Positions 28,471 to 38,908 of a stretch of DNA of 64,000 bases are shown piece after piece; position 1 is the stretch's first letter; each line of letters starts with the position of its first letter. Both the position numbers and the translations under genes were made by a program. The notes under the pieces are model-generated. The model did no database searches. It saw only the letters and a program-made list of their open reading frames with translations, and was not told the DNA's origin. Source of the stretch: Roseicella aerolata (GTDB lineage: Bacteria > Pseudomonadota > Alphaproteobacteria > Acetobacterales > Acetobacteraceae); NCBI RefSeq assembly GCF_020523605.1, contig NZ_JAJAQI010000018.1, forward strand, positions 53,253 to 117,252. Direction: 5' to 3'.

Positions 28471-30331
28471 CCGGCGCGCCCAGCCAGGGCGCCCAGGGCG
28501 GCACCCGCCGCGGCGCCCGCGCCAGGGCGGCATGCGCCCCATCGAGGCTCAGCCAGGGGCTGTAGAAGGGGTCGCGCATCAGCACCTCTCCCCAGCGCTG
28601 GCGCATGGTGGCGATCTCGCCGGCGAAGCGCCGCGCCTTCTCGGGGCTGAGATCCTGCCCGCGCGAGGCGGATTCCAGGTGGTAGAGCTCGGCGAAGGGC
28701 GTCCAGAGGATGCGCCAGCCCGCCTCCCGGATGCGGAGGCAGAGATCGATGTCGTTGAAGGCGACGGTGAGGCTGACCTCGTCCAGCCCGCCGACCTGCC
28801 GGAACACCTCCCGCCGCAGGGCGAGGCAGGCGCCGGTCGCCGCCGCCACCTCCCGCACCAGGGCGAGGGAGCCGAAATACCCTGTGTCCTCGCGCGCCGC
28901 CTTCGGCAGGTAGTGGTCGGCGACGCCGCCGATGCCGGTGACCACGCCGCCATGCTGCAGGGTGCCGTCGGCATAGAGCAGCTTCGCCCCGACCGCGCCG
29001 ACCGCCGGCCGCAGGGCGTGGCTGACCAGTTCGCGCAGCCAGCCCGGCTCGATCACCTCGATATCGTTGTTCAGCAGCACCAGGATCTCGCCGCGCGCCT
29101 CCGCCGCCGCCCGGTTGTTCAGGGCGGAGTAGTTGAAGGGGCCGGGCGCGGCGATGATGCGCACGCGCGGATCGGCGCGCAGCCGCTCGAACAGCGCCAG
29201 CGTCTCCGGCTCCTCGCTGCCATTGTCGACGATGAGCAGTTCCAGCGCCGGATAGTCGGTCCGGTGCAGCACGCCCTCGGCGCAGGGGCCGAGCAGCGCG
29301 GCGCGGTCCCGCGTCGGCACGATGACGGAGACCAGCGGCGCGGGCTCCGGCACCGGCCGGATCACCCGCACGCCGCCAGGCAGGCGCGGCGCGGGCGCCA
29401 CCTCCGCCGGGATGCCGGCCTCGGCCAGCGCCGCGGCCACCGCGCGGGCCTGCGCCGCCGGCTCCGCCGGGGCCGCCGCGCCGCCATGGCAGAGCAGCGC
29501 CGGGATATGCCGCACCCGTGCCGCGCCGACCCTGGCCGTCGCGCGCAGCGCCAGGTCATGCGCCGCGGCCGACCCCATCGCCTCCCGCAGCCCGCCGAGG
29601 TCTTGCAGCAGGTCGCGGCGATAGACCGCGAAGCCGCCGAGCAGGTCCTGGCCCAGCAGCAGGTCGGGGTCGAATTCCGGCTTGAACCAGGCGCCGAAGC
29701 GCTGCCCGGCGGCGTCGATCCGGTCCTCATCGGCATAGAGCACGGCGAGGTCCGGCGCGGCGGTCACCGCCGCCGCCACCTCGTACAGCGCCTCCGGCGC
29801 CAGCCGGGCATCCGGCGCCAGGGCGGCCACATAGGCGCCGCGTGCCAGCCCGAAGGCGGCGTTGCCGAGGCCGGTCGCGCCCTCCGCCGGCTGCTCGACC
29901 ACCCGGATGCGCATCTCCGCCGCCGCCGCCTCCGCGACCAGCCGCTTCAGCGGCTCCGGCACCGCGGCGTCGAGGGCGATGCAGAGCTCCCAATGCGGCC
30001 AGAGCTGCGCCTCGACCGAGGCGATGGCGTGGTCGAGGGCGGGTTCCGCGACAGCGCGGACCGGCATGGCGAGCGAGATCAGCGGCCGCGCCGGCAGGGC
30101 CGCGATATGGGCCTGGATGGCGGCCCGGTCGGCCGGGGAGAGCTGGGCATGGCGGGCGAGCCAGGCGGCATAGCCGCGCCGGTCCTCCGGGTCGTAGCGT
30201 TTGGTCGGCGGGGCCCCGAGCAGGCGCCGGGCCAGGCCGGAGAGGCGCAGGCGGAGCGGCAGGAGCTGCCCGGGCAGCAGGCCCCAGAGGCCGCGCCAGG
30301 CGCGATGCAGGCTGTGGCGAAGGACATCCAT
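28373..30331 (-). CDS. Glycosyltransferase with two GT2-type domains
   Basis: A 652-residue protein. Domain 1, residues about 80-320, has ISLAMPVRAVAEPALDHAIASVEAQ, LYADEDRIDA (the DxD-type site) and HDLALRATA. Domain 2, about 335-590, has VSVIVPTRDRAALLGPCAEGVLHRTDYP, LLIVDNGSEEPETL, EILVLLNNDIEVIEPGWLRELVSHALRP and CLALRREVFRQVGGLDEVSLTVAFNDIDLCLR (catalytic acid and W/D region). This is the two-domain GT2 type used for polysaccharide chains in the cytoplasm. Its first about 50 residues are basic/hydrophobic, possibly membrane attached. The C-terminal 60 residues are Pro/Ala-rich and are encoded opposite the end of gmhB. It may act with glf-made UDP-galactofuranose. Confidence 0.9.
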   Translation of the reverse strand: MDVLRHSLHRAWRGLWGLLPGQLLPLRLRLSGLARRLLGAPPTKRYDPEDRRGYAAWLARHAQLSPADRAAIQAHIAALPARPLISLAMPVRAVAEPALDHAIASVEAQLWPHWELCIALDAAVPEPLKRLVAEAAAAEMRIRVVEQPAEGATGLGNAAFGLARGAYVAALAPDARLAPEALYEVAAAVTAAPDLAVLYADEDRIDAAGQRFGAWFKPEFDPDLLLGQDLLGGFAVYRRDLLQDLGGLREAMGSAAAHDLALRATARVGAARVRHIPALLCHGGAAAPAEPAAQARAVAAALAEAGIPAEVAPAPRLPGGVRVIRPVPEPAPLVSVIVPTRDRAALLGPCAEGVLHRTDYPALELLIVDNGSEEPETLALFERLRADPRVRIIAAPGPFNYSALNNRAAAEARGEILVLLNNDIEVIEPGWLRELVSHALRPAVGAVGAKLLYADGTLQHGGVVTGIGGVADHYLPKAAREDTGYFGSLALVREVAAATGACLALRREVFRQVGGLDEVSLTVAFNDIDLCLRIREAGWRILWTPFAELYHLESASRGQDLSPEKARRFAGEIATMRQRWGEVLMRDPFYSPWLSLDGAHAALARAPRRVPPWAPWLGAPVSPARPARPPRPGPMAAPASRAAPAPRPPHPR

Positions 30332-31253
30332 CAGCCAGCCTGATTAGGGACCGGGTCAGGGGCGCGGGCTCACGACCCTGTCAACAATCCCTTTGTGAGG
30401 CATGGGCAGGATGTAACCCGCTGAAAATTCGTGCAGCAGACCCCCGCTCATCACGCAATATTGTGTTTTATGTAAATAATTCTAAGTCGGCCCGGGGCCC
30501 CAGCCCGCCGGCTCCGGCCAGCTCGATTCGCTTCCGCCACCAACGCCGCGGGCACGCTTCGGCCAAGGGGCCGGCCATGATGCCCGCCCCCGCGGCATCG
30601 CATGGCCCCACCCCCGACTCCCCGACCGATCTCACGCCGGCGGCGCCGGGCCTGCGCCGCGCCCTGCATGGCTGCAGCACCGCCGGCTGGTCTCGCGCGT
30701 CAGCGAGCCTGGGCTGATCGCCGCGCCTTGCCGCGCGACGCGCTGCGGGCGCTCCCCGGCGGCGCGCCGCCGCTGCCGCGGCCGGCGCGCAGGATGCGCG
30801 GGCGTGCCACCGCGTCGCGGCGCTGTCCGGCGATCGCCGCCTGGTCGCGGCGACGCTGGCCGATCCGGCGGCGCGCGCAAGGCCCGCCCGCTCCACCCGG
30901 CGCTGGCCGGGCCGGAGGCGCTGCTACTGTCCCAGCCTCTGAACCCGGCGCATCATTTCTGGCACGCGCAGCTCCACTGACTGACTTTTCCTTTTTTCAG
31001 GACGGAGCTTCTCCGCCGCCATCCCGGCCGGCTGCCCGGAACAGGGGCGTGGCGCAGCTTTGTACCTGAAAACGCCCCCTGGCCGGTTCCGGTTGTCGAG
31101 GAGCGCCCCGGCATCCTGGACGCGGCGGCGGGTGCTGCCCCTGGACAGGAATCGCCTCAGGCCGCATGAAAAAGCCGGAAGTATTCCGGCGCCAGGGCAT
31201 CGCCGCGGCGCCGCGCCGCGCCCCCGGGCGCCGGCTGTACGGGACATTGCATC
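30332..31253. other. Long gap without an assigned gene
   Basis: A 922-base stretch between the glycosyltransferase (leftward) and the M17 aminopeptidase (rightward). No continuous reading frame looks coding. A frame at 30687-30980 has protein-like segments at both ends (LVSRVSEPGLIAAP, and HPALAGPEALLLSQPLNP) with a centre that only makes sense in another frame, so it could be a decayed gene. The AT-rich segment at 30452-30487 is unlike the rest. Nothing else is recognised. Confidence 0.5.
30452..30487 (-). promoter_or_regulatory. AT-rich patch, possible promoter of the glycosyltransferase gene
   Basis: About 36 bases of clearly AT-rich DNA in a GC-rich setting (CACGCAATATTG, TTTTATGTAAATAATTCTAA). 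On the minus strand it includes TTTACA, a fair -35-like hexamer, about 120 bases from the glycosyltransferase start. No good -10 is seen. It is mainly a compositional signal. Confidence 0.25.
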
Positions 31254-32633
31254 ATGCTGGATTGTCTCGCGGCGTCGGACGCCGCCTCCCTGCCGCTCCA
31301 TTGCGTCACCCCCTCCGGGCTGGAGGCGTTCCGGGCCGTTCTGCCGCCGGAGGCGGCGGGCTTCCTCGATGCCTCCGGCTTCGCGGCGAGGCCGCAGGAG
31401 GTCCGGCTGCTGCCGGGCGGCGGCGGCCTCTCCGGCGCCGTGCTCGGGCTGGGCGAGGCGCCGCCCACCCCCTGGTCCTTCGGCGGGCTGCCCCAGGCCC
31501 TGCCGGCCGGCAGCACCTGGCGCCTCGCGCGCGAGGACCACGCGGCGGAGGCCGTGCTCGGCTGGTGCCTGGGCGCCTATCGCTACACCCGTTTCAAGGA
31601 GGCGCCGCGCGCCCCGGCACGGCTGATCCCGCCCGAGGGGACGATGCGGTCCCAGCACGCCGCCGCGGCGGCCTGGCGGGTGCGGGACCTGATCAACACG
31701 CCCGCCAACCTGATGGGCCCGGCCGAGCTGGCGCTGGCGATGCAGGACCTCGCCACCCTGCACGGGGCGCGCTGCACCATCATCGAGGGCCCGGCGCTGC
31801 AGGAAGGCTTCCCGGCCCTGGCCGCGGTCGGCCAGGCCAGCCCGCGCGCGCCGCGGGTCGCGCTGCTGGAATGGGGCGCGCCGGAGGCGCCGCTGGTGGC
31901 GCTCTGCGGCAAGGGCGTCTGCTTCGACACCGGCGGGCTCGACCTCAAGCCCGCCTCGGCCATGCTGCGGATGAAGAAGGACATGGGCGGCGCCGCGCTG
32001 GTGATGGGCATCGCCGAGATGGTGATGCGCGCGGGGCTGCCGGTGCGGCTGCTGGTGCTGGTCGGCGCGGTGGAGAATGCGGTGGCCGGCAATGCCTTCC
32101 GCCCGGGGGACGTGCTCCGCACCCGCGCCGGGCTGACGGTGGAGGTGGGCAACACCGATGCCGAGGGGCGGCTGGTGCTGGCCGACCTGCTGGCCTTCGC
32201 GGCGGAACGCGGGCCGGCGCTGCTGGTGGATTGCGCGACGTTGACCGGGGCGGCGCGGGTCGCGCTCGGGCCCGACCTGCCGGCGCTGTTCACCCCGGAT
32301 GATTCGCTGGCCGCGGCGCTGCTGACGGCCGGGGAGAAGGCCGCCGACCCCCTGTGGAGATTGCCACTCCACAACGGTTATGATGGCTGGCTGGACAGCA
32401 CCGTTGCGGATATGAACAACGTTGCCGCACGCCCCATGGCCGGGGCCGTCATCGGTGGTTTGTTCTTGCGCCGTTTCGTCCCCGCCGGTACTGCTTGGGC
32501 CCATCTGGACGTCTACGCCTGGAATGACAGCGCGAGACCGGGACGGCCGGAAGGGGGCGAGGCACAGGCGATCCGGGCCGTGGCAGGGGCGATCGAGACT
32601 CTGTTCGGCGGCATACCGGGGCCGGGCCGGTAA
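31254..32633 (+). CDS. M17 leucyl aminopeptidase
   Basis: A 459-residue cytosolic metallopeptidase. The C-terminal catalytic part has VALCGKGVCFDTGGLDLKPASAMLRMKKDMGGAA (lysine, metal aspartate and lysine/arginine region), NTDAEGRLVLAD (two metal-binding residues, the family hallmark), and AHLDVYAW near the end. The N-terminal domain is shorter than in E. coli PepA. It cleaves N-terminal residues from peptides and might also act in glutathione-linked turnover. It stands alone with a downstream MarR regulator. Catalytic residues look complete. Confidence 0.92.
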   Translation: MLDCLAASDAASLPLHCVTPSGLEAFRAVLPPEAAGFLDASGFAARPQEVRLLPGGGGLSGAVLGLGEAPPTPWSFGGLPQALPAGSTWRLAREDHAAEAVLGWCLGAYRYTRFKEAPRAPARLIPPEGTMRSQHAAAAAWRVRDLINTPANLMGPAELALAMQDLATLHGARCTIIEGPALQEGFPALAAVGQASPRAPRVALLEWGAPEAPLVALCGKGVCFDTGGLDLKPASAMLRMKKDMGGAALVMGIAEMVMRAGLPVRLLVLVGAVENAVAGNAFRPGDVLRTRAGLTVEVGNTDAEGRLVLADLLAFAAERGPALLVDCATLTGAARVALGPDLPALFTPDDSLAAALLTAGEKAADPLWRLPLHNGYDGWLDSTVADMNNVAARPMAGAVIGGLFLRRFVPAGTAWAHLDVYAWNDSARPGRPEGGEAQAIRAVAGAIETLFGGIPGPGR

Positions 32634-32793
32634 CAACAACGAGATGCCAAGGGAACTTTTCGGCTTTCGCGGCTCTCACTAATGCGGGATGCGTTACCCG
32701 TCTGTAGTGCCTCTGACACTGATTGTACCGATCGGGGGTAAGGGTCCCGCTTCGGTCAGCGCGAGAGCCCGTAGGGGCAAGGGGATTGAAGCC

Positions 32794-33207
32794 ATGGCGG
32801 TACAGAGCAACCCCGACCAGCTGGTCGGCATCCTACGGGACACGGTCGTCGCCCTCGTGCGGCGGGATGGTCCGGACCTCTCGGCGCGCCAATTGGGCGT
32901 GTTCCTGACGGTCTACCTGACCGACGGCCCGCACACGGTGCGCGGGCTGGCGGCTGAGCTGAACGTCTCCAAGCCGGCCATCACCCGGGCGCTCGACCGC
33001 CTTGGCGAGCTGGACCTGGCGCGCCGCAAGGTGGACCCGATGGACCGCCGCAGCGTGATCGTGCAGCGGACGCTGAAGGGGACGGCCTTCCTGCGCGACA
33101 TGCGCCAGATCATGTCCGAGGCCGAGACGCATCTGCGCGACATGCCGGCGGCCAGCGAGGGTGCGGCGAACAGCGATGCTGCGCGCGAGGCACGTCGCGC
33201 CGGCTGA
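32794..33207 (+). CDS. MarR-family transcription regulator
   Basis: A 137-residue winged-helix protein. The HTH is at about residues 45-75 (TVRGLAAELNVSKPAITRALDRLGELDL), followed by the wing with VDPMDRRSVIVQRT (D-x-R-S motif typical of MarR). A C-terminal helix closes the dimer. It likely senses a small ligand. Its target is unknown, and the divergent or adjacent genes are the aminopeptidase upstream and the GhrA gene convergent. ATG 32794 follows AGGGGCAAGGGGA. The frame could be extended 35 codons upstream but with unlikely sequence. Confidence 0.9.
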   Translation: MAVQSNPDQLVGILRDTVVALVRRDGPDLSARQLGVFLTVYLTDGPHTVRGLAAELNVSKPAITRALDRLGELDLARRKVDPMDRRSVIVQRTLKGTAFLRDMRQIMSEAETHLRDMPAASEGAANSDAAREARRAG

Positions 33208-33233
33208 CCCCGACCGGCACGGGGCCTGACTTG

Positions 33234-33252
33234 CGGCCGGCGCAGCCGGCCG
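33234..33252 (+). terminator. Hairpin after the MarR gene
   Basis: CGGCCGGC (33234-33241), loop GCA, GCCGGCCG (33245-33252). A perfect 8-bp stem, starting 27 bases after the MarR stop. No T-run. Confidence 0.5.
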
Positions 33253-33382
33253 GGTGAGCGCAATGTCTCGGACGTCGCCGCCGGCAACGTCCACACGCCA
33301 ACAGCGTCGCGCTGACACCCCGCCCGGATCCCGGGTGGGTATGCCCGGGGCGTCGCTTCCTGCTCTGTCACCAGGGCGGATC

Positions 33383-33408
33383 GCCACAGGGCGGAAACGC
33401 CCTGTGGC
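33383..33408. repeat. GAAA-tetraloop hairpin of the GCGGATCG palindrome family
   Basis: GCCACAGGGCG (33383-33393), loop GAAA, CGCCCTGTGGC (33398-33408): a perfect 11-bp stem with a GNRA-type tetraloop. It is preceded by GCGGATC. A GGGCG-GAAA-CGCCC core also occurs at 20015-20028. It sits between convergent MarR and ghrA genes. Confidence 0.65.
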
Positions 33409-33438
33409 GCGATTCCACCCTCCAAATAACGATTAGGG

Positions 33439-33470
33439 CGTTTTCATGCGGCACGACCGGCGTGAAAACG
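33439..33470. repeat. Inverted repeat near the ghrA stop
   Basis: CGTTTTCA (33439-33446) and TGAAAACG (33463-33470) form an 8-bp stem around a GC-rich loop, 50 bases downstream of the ghrA stop (leftward gene). A possible terminator or a second member of the intergenic repeats. The gap 33208-33521 has no gene. Confidence 0.45.
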
Positions 33471-33521
33471 TTGGTGAGGAATGGGAGCGCGACTGCGCCC
33501 CGCCATCCCGGCCGCCGCACC

Positions 33522-34457
33522 TCAATAGCCGGCGGCGAAATCCACCAGGTTGATCAGCGACCGGCCCTCCCGGGACCTGCGGATATTCTCCACCACCTGC
33601 GGTGCGGCGCTGCGCGGGATCGTGATGCTCGCGGCATGCGGCGTCAGGATGACCTTCGGGTGTCCCCAGAAGGGATGGTCGGCGGGCAGCGGCTCCGGCT
33701 CGAACACATCCAGCGCGGCGCCGGCGATCTGGCCGCTGTCGAGCGCCGCCAGCAGGTCCGGCTGCACCACATGCCCGCCGCGGGCGCCGTTGATCAGGAA
33801 GGCGCCGCGCGGCAGCAGGGCGAGGCTGCGGGCATTGATCACCCCGCGCGTCCCGGGCGTGAGGGGCAGCAGGCAGACCAGGATGTCCGTGCGGGGCAGC
33901 ATGGCCTCCAGCCCCTCGGGGCCGTGGAATCCCTCCACCCCCTCGATCGCCTTCGGCCGGCGGGACCAGCCCATGACGGGGAAGCCAAGCGAGAGGAGCG
34001 CCTTCGCCGAGGCGGCGCCGAGTTCGCCGAGGCCCAGGATGCCGATGCGGCGGGCGCTGCTGGTCTCGGGCGCCGGCAGTTCCTCCCACACCCGCGCCGC
34101 CTGCAGGGCGCGGTAGTCCGGGTCCTGCCGGTGGAAGCGCAGCACGTTCAGCAACACCCACTCGGTCATGCCCGTGGTCAGGCGGTGGTCCACCAGCCGC
34201 GCCACCGGGATGCCGGGCGGCGGGCCCGGCGGGCGCAGCAGGTGATCCACGCCCGCGCCCATGGAGACGATGAGCCTGAGGTTCGGGTAGCGCCGCAGCT
34301 CCCCCATGTCGTGCGAGGTCCAGCAGACCGCGGCCTCGATATCGGCGGGGTCGCCGGCTTCCGGGAACATCCGGATCTCGAGCGAGGGGTCGAGTTCCAG
34401 CAGCGCGTCGCGCCAGGCCTCCATGGCGGAGGCCTTGGTCGAGAGGAGGATGGCCAT
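33522..34457 (-). CDS. ghrA: Glyoxylate/hydroxypyruvate reductase A-like dehydrogenase
   Basis: A 311-residue 2-hydroxyacid dehydrogenase of the GhrA type. It has a catalytic domain made from both ends and a central NAD(P) domain with GILGLGELGAASAKALLSLGFPVMGWSRRP (residues about 138-167). SMGAGVDHL near 66 and INGARGGHVVQPDLLAAL near 225 (catalytic Arg), and HPKVILTPHAAS near 275 (catalytic His), are typical. It reduces glyoxylate or hydroxypyruvate, probably with NADPH because the strand end carries SRR. The ATG at 34457 shares a base with the stop of the upstream membrane gene (TGATG), so it belongs to the yej operon. Confidence 0.88.
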   Translation of the reverse strand: MAILLSTKASAMEAWRDALLELDPSLEIRMFPEAGDPADIEAAVCWTSHDMGELRRYPNLRLIVSMGAGVDHLLRPPGPPPGIPVARLVDHRLTTGMTEWVLLNVLRFHRQDPDYRALQAARVWEELPAPETSSARRIGILGLGELGAASAKALLSLGFPVMGWSRRPKAIEGVEGFHGPEGLEAMLPRTDILVCLLPLTPGTRGVINARSLALLPRGAFLINGARGGHVVQPDLLAALDSGQIAGAALDVFEPEPLPADHPFWGHPKVILTPHAASITIPRSAAPQVVENIRRSREGRSLINLVDFAAGY

Positions 34458-34908
34458 CACTGCTCCTGCATCATGTGGCCGGCGGGCAGGGTCTCCAGCC
34501 CCTCCGGCAGGTCGCGCACCCAGGCGCGCCAGTCATTGCGCCGCATGGCGGCACGCTCCTCCCCATCCGGCAGCTTCGCATAGAGGCTGAGCACGCCGCG
34601 GGACCACCAGAAGTCGAACTGCGATTCGTCGGACAGGACGAGGGCGGCGGTGCGGTCGAAGACGCCATCCTTCACCTTGGGCATCTGCTTCGTCAGCCAC
34701 CACCAGCAGCCGATGGCGAGCACCACGGCGCCGACATAGAAATGGGTCAGCACGGTGGCGCCGAAGGAGGCGACGAGGACGGCGCCAGCCGGCACCACAT
34801 TCTCCATGGTGCGATAGACCGGCGAGCCGGGGCTGTTCATCTTGCGGATATGAACGCCGAGCTTGACCTGGTCCTTGTCCAGCAGCTCACGCAGTCGCTC
34901 CAGCTCGG

Positions 34909-34912
<4 letters not shown>
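34457..34912 (-). CDS. Small conserved-looking membrane protein, function unknown
   Basis: A 151-residue protein with a GTG start overlapping the yejF stop (GTGA). Residues about 42-60 and 60-78 are two hydrophobic helices ([34 protein letters not shown]). The rest is soluble: an N-terminal charged helix, a centre with [34 protein letters not shown], and a C-terminal [16 protein letters not shown]. No family is recognised. It lies between yejF and ghrA with overlaps on both sides, so its production is tied to the peptide importer. Function cannot be inferred. Confidence 0.75.
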
Positions 34913-36584
<1,672 letters not shown>

Positions 36585-36588
<4 letters not shown>

Positions 36589-37625
36589 TTGCCGAAGCCC
36601 CCCGGCAGCTTGCGGGGATCGAAGGCATCGCGCACCGCCTCGCCGACGAAGATCAGCAGCGTCAGCACGCCGCCGAGCACCACGAAGCCGGTGAAGGCCA
36701 GCCAGGGCGCCTGGAGGTTGTTCTTGCCCTGGGAGAGGAGTTCCCCGAGCGAGGGCGAGCCGGGCGGCAGGCCGAAGCCGAGGAAGTCCAGCGAGGCGAG
36801 GACGGTGACGCTGCCGCTGAGGATGAAGGGCAGAAAGGTCAGCGTCGCCACCATGGCGTTGGGCAGGATGTGGCGCGCCATCAGCCGCGTGTCGGAGACG
36901 CCGAGGGCGCGCGCGGCGCGGACATAGTCGAGGTTGCGGCCGCGCAGGAATTCCGCCCGCACCACGCCGGTCAGGCCCATCCAGGAGAAGAGCAGCAGGA
37001 AGATCAGCAGGGTCCAGAAGCTCGGCTCGATGATGCTGGCCAGGATGATCAGCAGGAAGAGCTGCGGCATACCGGACCAGATCTCGATGAAGCGCTGGAA
37101 GAGCAGATCCGTCGCGCCGCCATAGAAGCCCTGCACCGCGCCGGCGGCAATGCCGAGGACGGAGGAGACGATGGTGAGGGTGAAGCCGAACAGCACGGAG
37201 ATGCGGAAGCCGTAGATCACCCGCGCCAGCACGTCCCGCGACTGGTCGTCGGTGCCGAGCCAGTTGCGCGTCGAGGGCGGGGAGGGCGCGGGCTGGTCGA
37301 GGCCCTTCACCACCGTGTTGTAGGCATAGGGGATCAGGGGCCAGAGCATCCAGCCGCGCTCCTCGATCCCCTGCACCAGGACCGGGTCGTGCCAGTCGGC
37401 ATCGGTGGGCAGCCCGTCCTCCAGGATGTCGCTCTCGGCGTAATCGGCCAGCACCGGCACGTACCAGCGCCCGTCCACGCGGGCGACCAGCGGGCGGTCA
37501 TTGGCGATGAACTCGGCGAAGAGCGTGACGAGGAAGAGCGCCGCGAAGATCCACAGCGACCAGTATCCGCGCTTGTTGGCGCGGAAATTGGCGAGGCGGC
37601 GGCGGGTGAGCGGGGAGAGGGTCAT
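36585..37625 (-). CDS. yejE: Oligopeptide ABC transporter permease YejE
   Basis: A 346-residue permease of the DppC/OppC class. After a cytoplasmic N-terminus with [20 protein letters not shown] and a first helix it has a long periplasmic segment with [21 protein letters not shown], the usual lead into the core. The EAA loop is near residues 245-270 ([25 protein letters not shown]). The ending [21 protein letters not shown] is characteristic of YejE. ATG 37625 gives the family N-terminus [10 protein letters not shown]. It overlaps yejF by four bases and is separated from yejB by a hairpin-rich spacer. Confidence 0.94.
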
Positions 37626-37797
37626 GGTGTTGCAGGGGGCTCTGCCCCCATCGAACGCATGCGCTCGATTCCCGCCGGGGACCGGTTGGACGTATACCTC
37701 CAACGGCGATGCTTCATGGGTTCCAAGGGCCCTTCGGCCCTTGGCGGGAGGGTGCAGGGAGGGCAGCGCCCTCCCTGCCATGCCGCGACCGCCACGC
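37626..37797. repeat. Hairpin-rich spacer between yejB and yejE
   Basis: Four inverted repeats in 172 bases inside an operon. GGGGGC-TCT-GCCCCC (37635-37649). ATCGAACGCA/TGCGCTCGAT (37650-37669, one mismatch). CCAAGGGCC-CTTC-GGCCCTTGG (37723-37744, 9 bp). GCAGGGAGGGC-AGC-GCCCTCCCTGC (37754-37778, 11 bp). They would form in the yejB-yejE mRNA (leftward). They may lower transcription or protect the upstream message, setting a ratio between the binding protein/YejB and the downstream genes. Confidence 0.65.
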
Positions 37798-38907
37798 TCA
37801 CCGCCGTGCCTCGAAGTCGATCCGCGGGTCGACCAGCGTGTAGGTGAAGTCGCCGACGATCTGCATGATGAGGCCGAGCAGGGTGAAGATGTAGAGGGTG
37901 CCGAACATCACGGGGTAGTCGCGCCGGATCGCCGCCTCGAAGCCCAGCAGGCCGAGGCCGTCGAGGGAGAAGATGATCTCGACCAGCAGCGCCCCGGTGA
38001 AGAGGATGCCGATGAACGCCGCCGGGAAGCCGGCGATGATCAGCAGCATGGCGTTGCGGAAGATATGGCCATAGAGCACGCGCTGCTCGCCCGCCCCCTT
38101 GGCCCGCGCCGTCACCGTGTACTGCTTGTGGATCTCCTCGAGGAAGGAGTTCTTGGTCAGCATGGTCAGCCCCGCGAAGCCGCCGATGACCAGGGCGAGG
38201 GTCGGCAGCACCATGTGCCAGGCATAGTCCACCGCGCGCTCCCAGAAGGGCGCCATCTCCATCCCGGGCGAGAGCAGGCCGCGCAGCGGGAAGATCTGCA
38301 GGAAGCTGCCGCCGGCGAAGAGCACCACCAGCAGGATGGCGAAGAGGAAGCCGGGGATGGCGTAGCCCACCAGCACCACGGCGCTGGTCCAGATATCGAA
38401 GCGCGAGCCGTCCCGCACCGCCTTGCGGATGCCGAGCGGGATGGAGACGAGATAGATGATCAGCGTGGACCAGAGGCCGAGGGAGATGGAGACCGGCATC
38501 TTCTCGATGATCAGGTCCACCACCGGCCGGTCGCGGAACAGGCTGCGGCCGAGGTCGAAGCGGGCATAGCCGGAGAGCATCTCCAGCAGCCTTTCGTGCC
38601 AGGGCTTGTCGAAGCCGAAGGTCCTCTCGATCTCCGCGACGATGGCGGGATCCAGGCCGCGCGCCCCGCGATAGCGGCTGCCCTCCCCGCCGCCGCCAGT
38701 GTTCTCCGCGCGCTGCGGCCCGCGCATCTCGCCCTGGCTCTCGGCGGAGAGGCGGCCGAGGGTGCCGCCGCCCTCGCCCTTCAGCTCGGCCAGCATCTGT
38801 TCCACCGGGCCGCCGGGGGCGAATTGCACCACGGCGAAATTGATCAGGATGATGCCGAGCAGCGTCGGCACCACCAGGGCGAGGCGGCGGAGGAGATAGG
38901 CGCCCAT
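37798..38907 (-). CDS. yejB: Oligopeptide ABC transporter permease YejB
   Basis: A 369-residue permease. [34 protein letters not shown] is the family N-terminus. A low-complexity segment (about residues 45-80, [25 protein letters not shown]) is normal for YejB. The core has [36 protein letters not shown] and the EAA loop [22 protein letters not shown]. The C-terminal [28 protein letters not shown] matches. Start ATG 38907 lies one base after the yejA stop. Confidence 0.94.
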   Translation of the reverse strand: MGAYLLRRLALVVPTLLGIILINFAVVQFAPGGPVEQMLAELKGEGGGTLGRLSAESQGEMRGPQRAENTGGGGEGSRYRGARGLDPAIVAEIERTFGFDKPWHERLLEMLSGYARFDLGRSLFRDRPVVDLIIEKMPVSISLGLWSTLIIYLVSIPLGIRKAVRDGSRFDIWTSAVVLVGYAIPGFLFAILLVVLFAGGSFLQIFPLRGLLSPGMEMAPFWERAVDYAWHMVLPTLALVIGGFAGLTMLTKNSFLEEIHKQYTVTARAKGAGEQRVLYGHIFRNAMLLIIAGFPAAFIGILFTGALLVEIIFSLDGLGLLGFEAAIRRDYPVMFGTLYIFTLLGLIMQIVGDFTYTLVDPRIDFEARR

Positions 38908-38908
38908 G

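Noticed and set aside
30468..30896. A minus-strand protein of about 140 residues in the long gap
   Set aside because: Composition is Ala/Arg-rich without any recognisable motif, and frames on both strands look alike.
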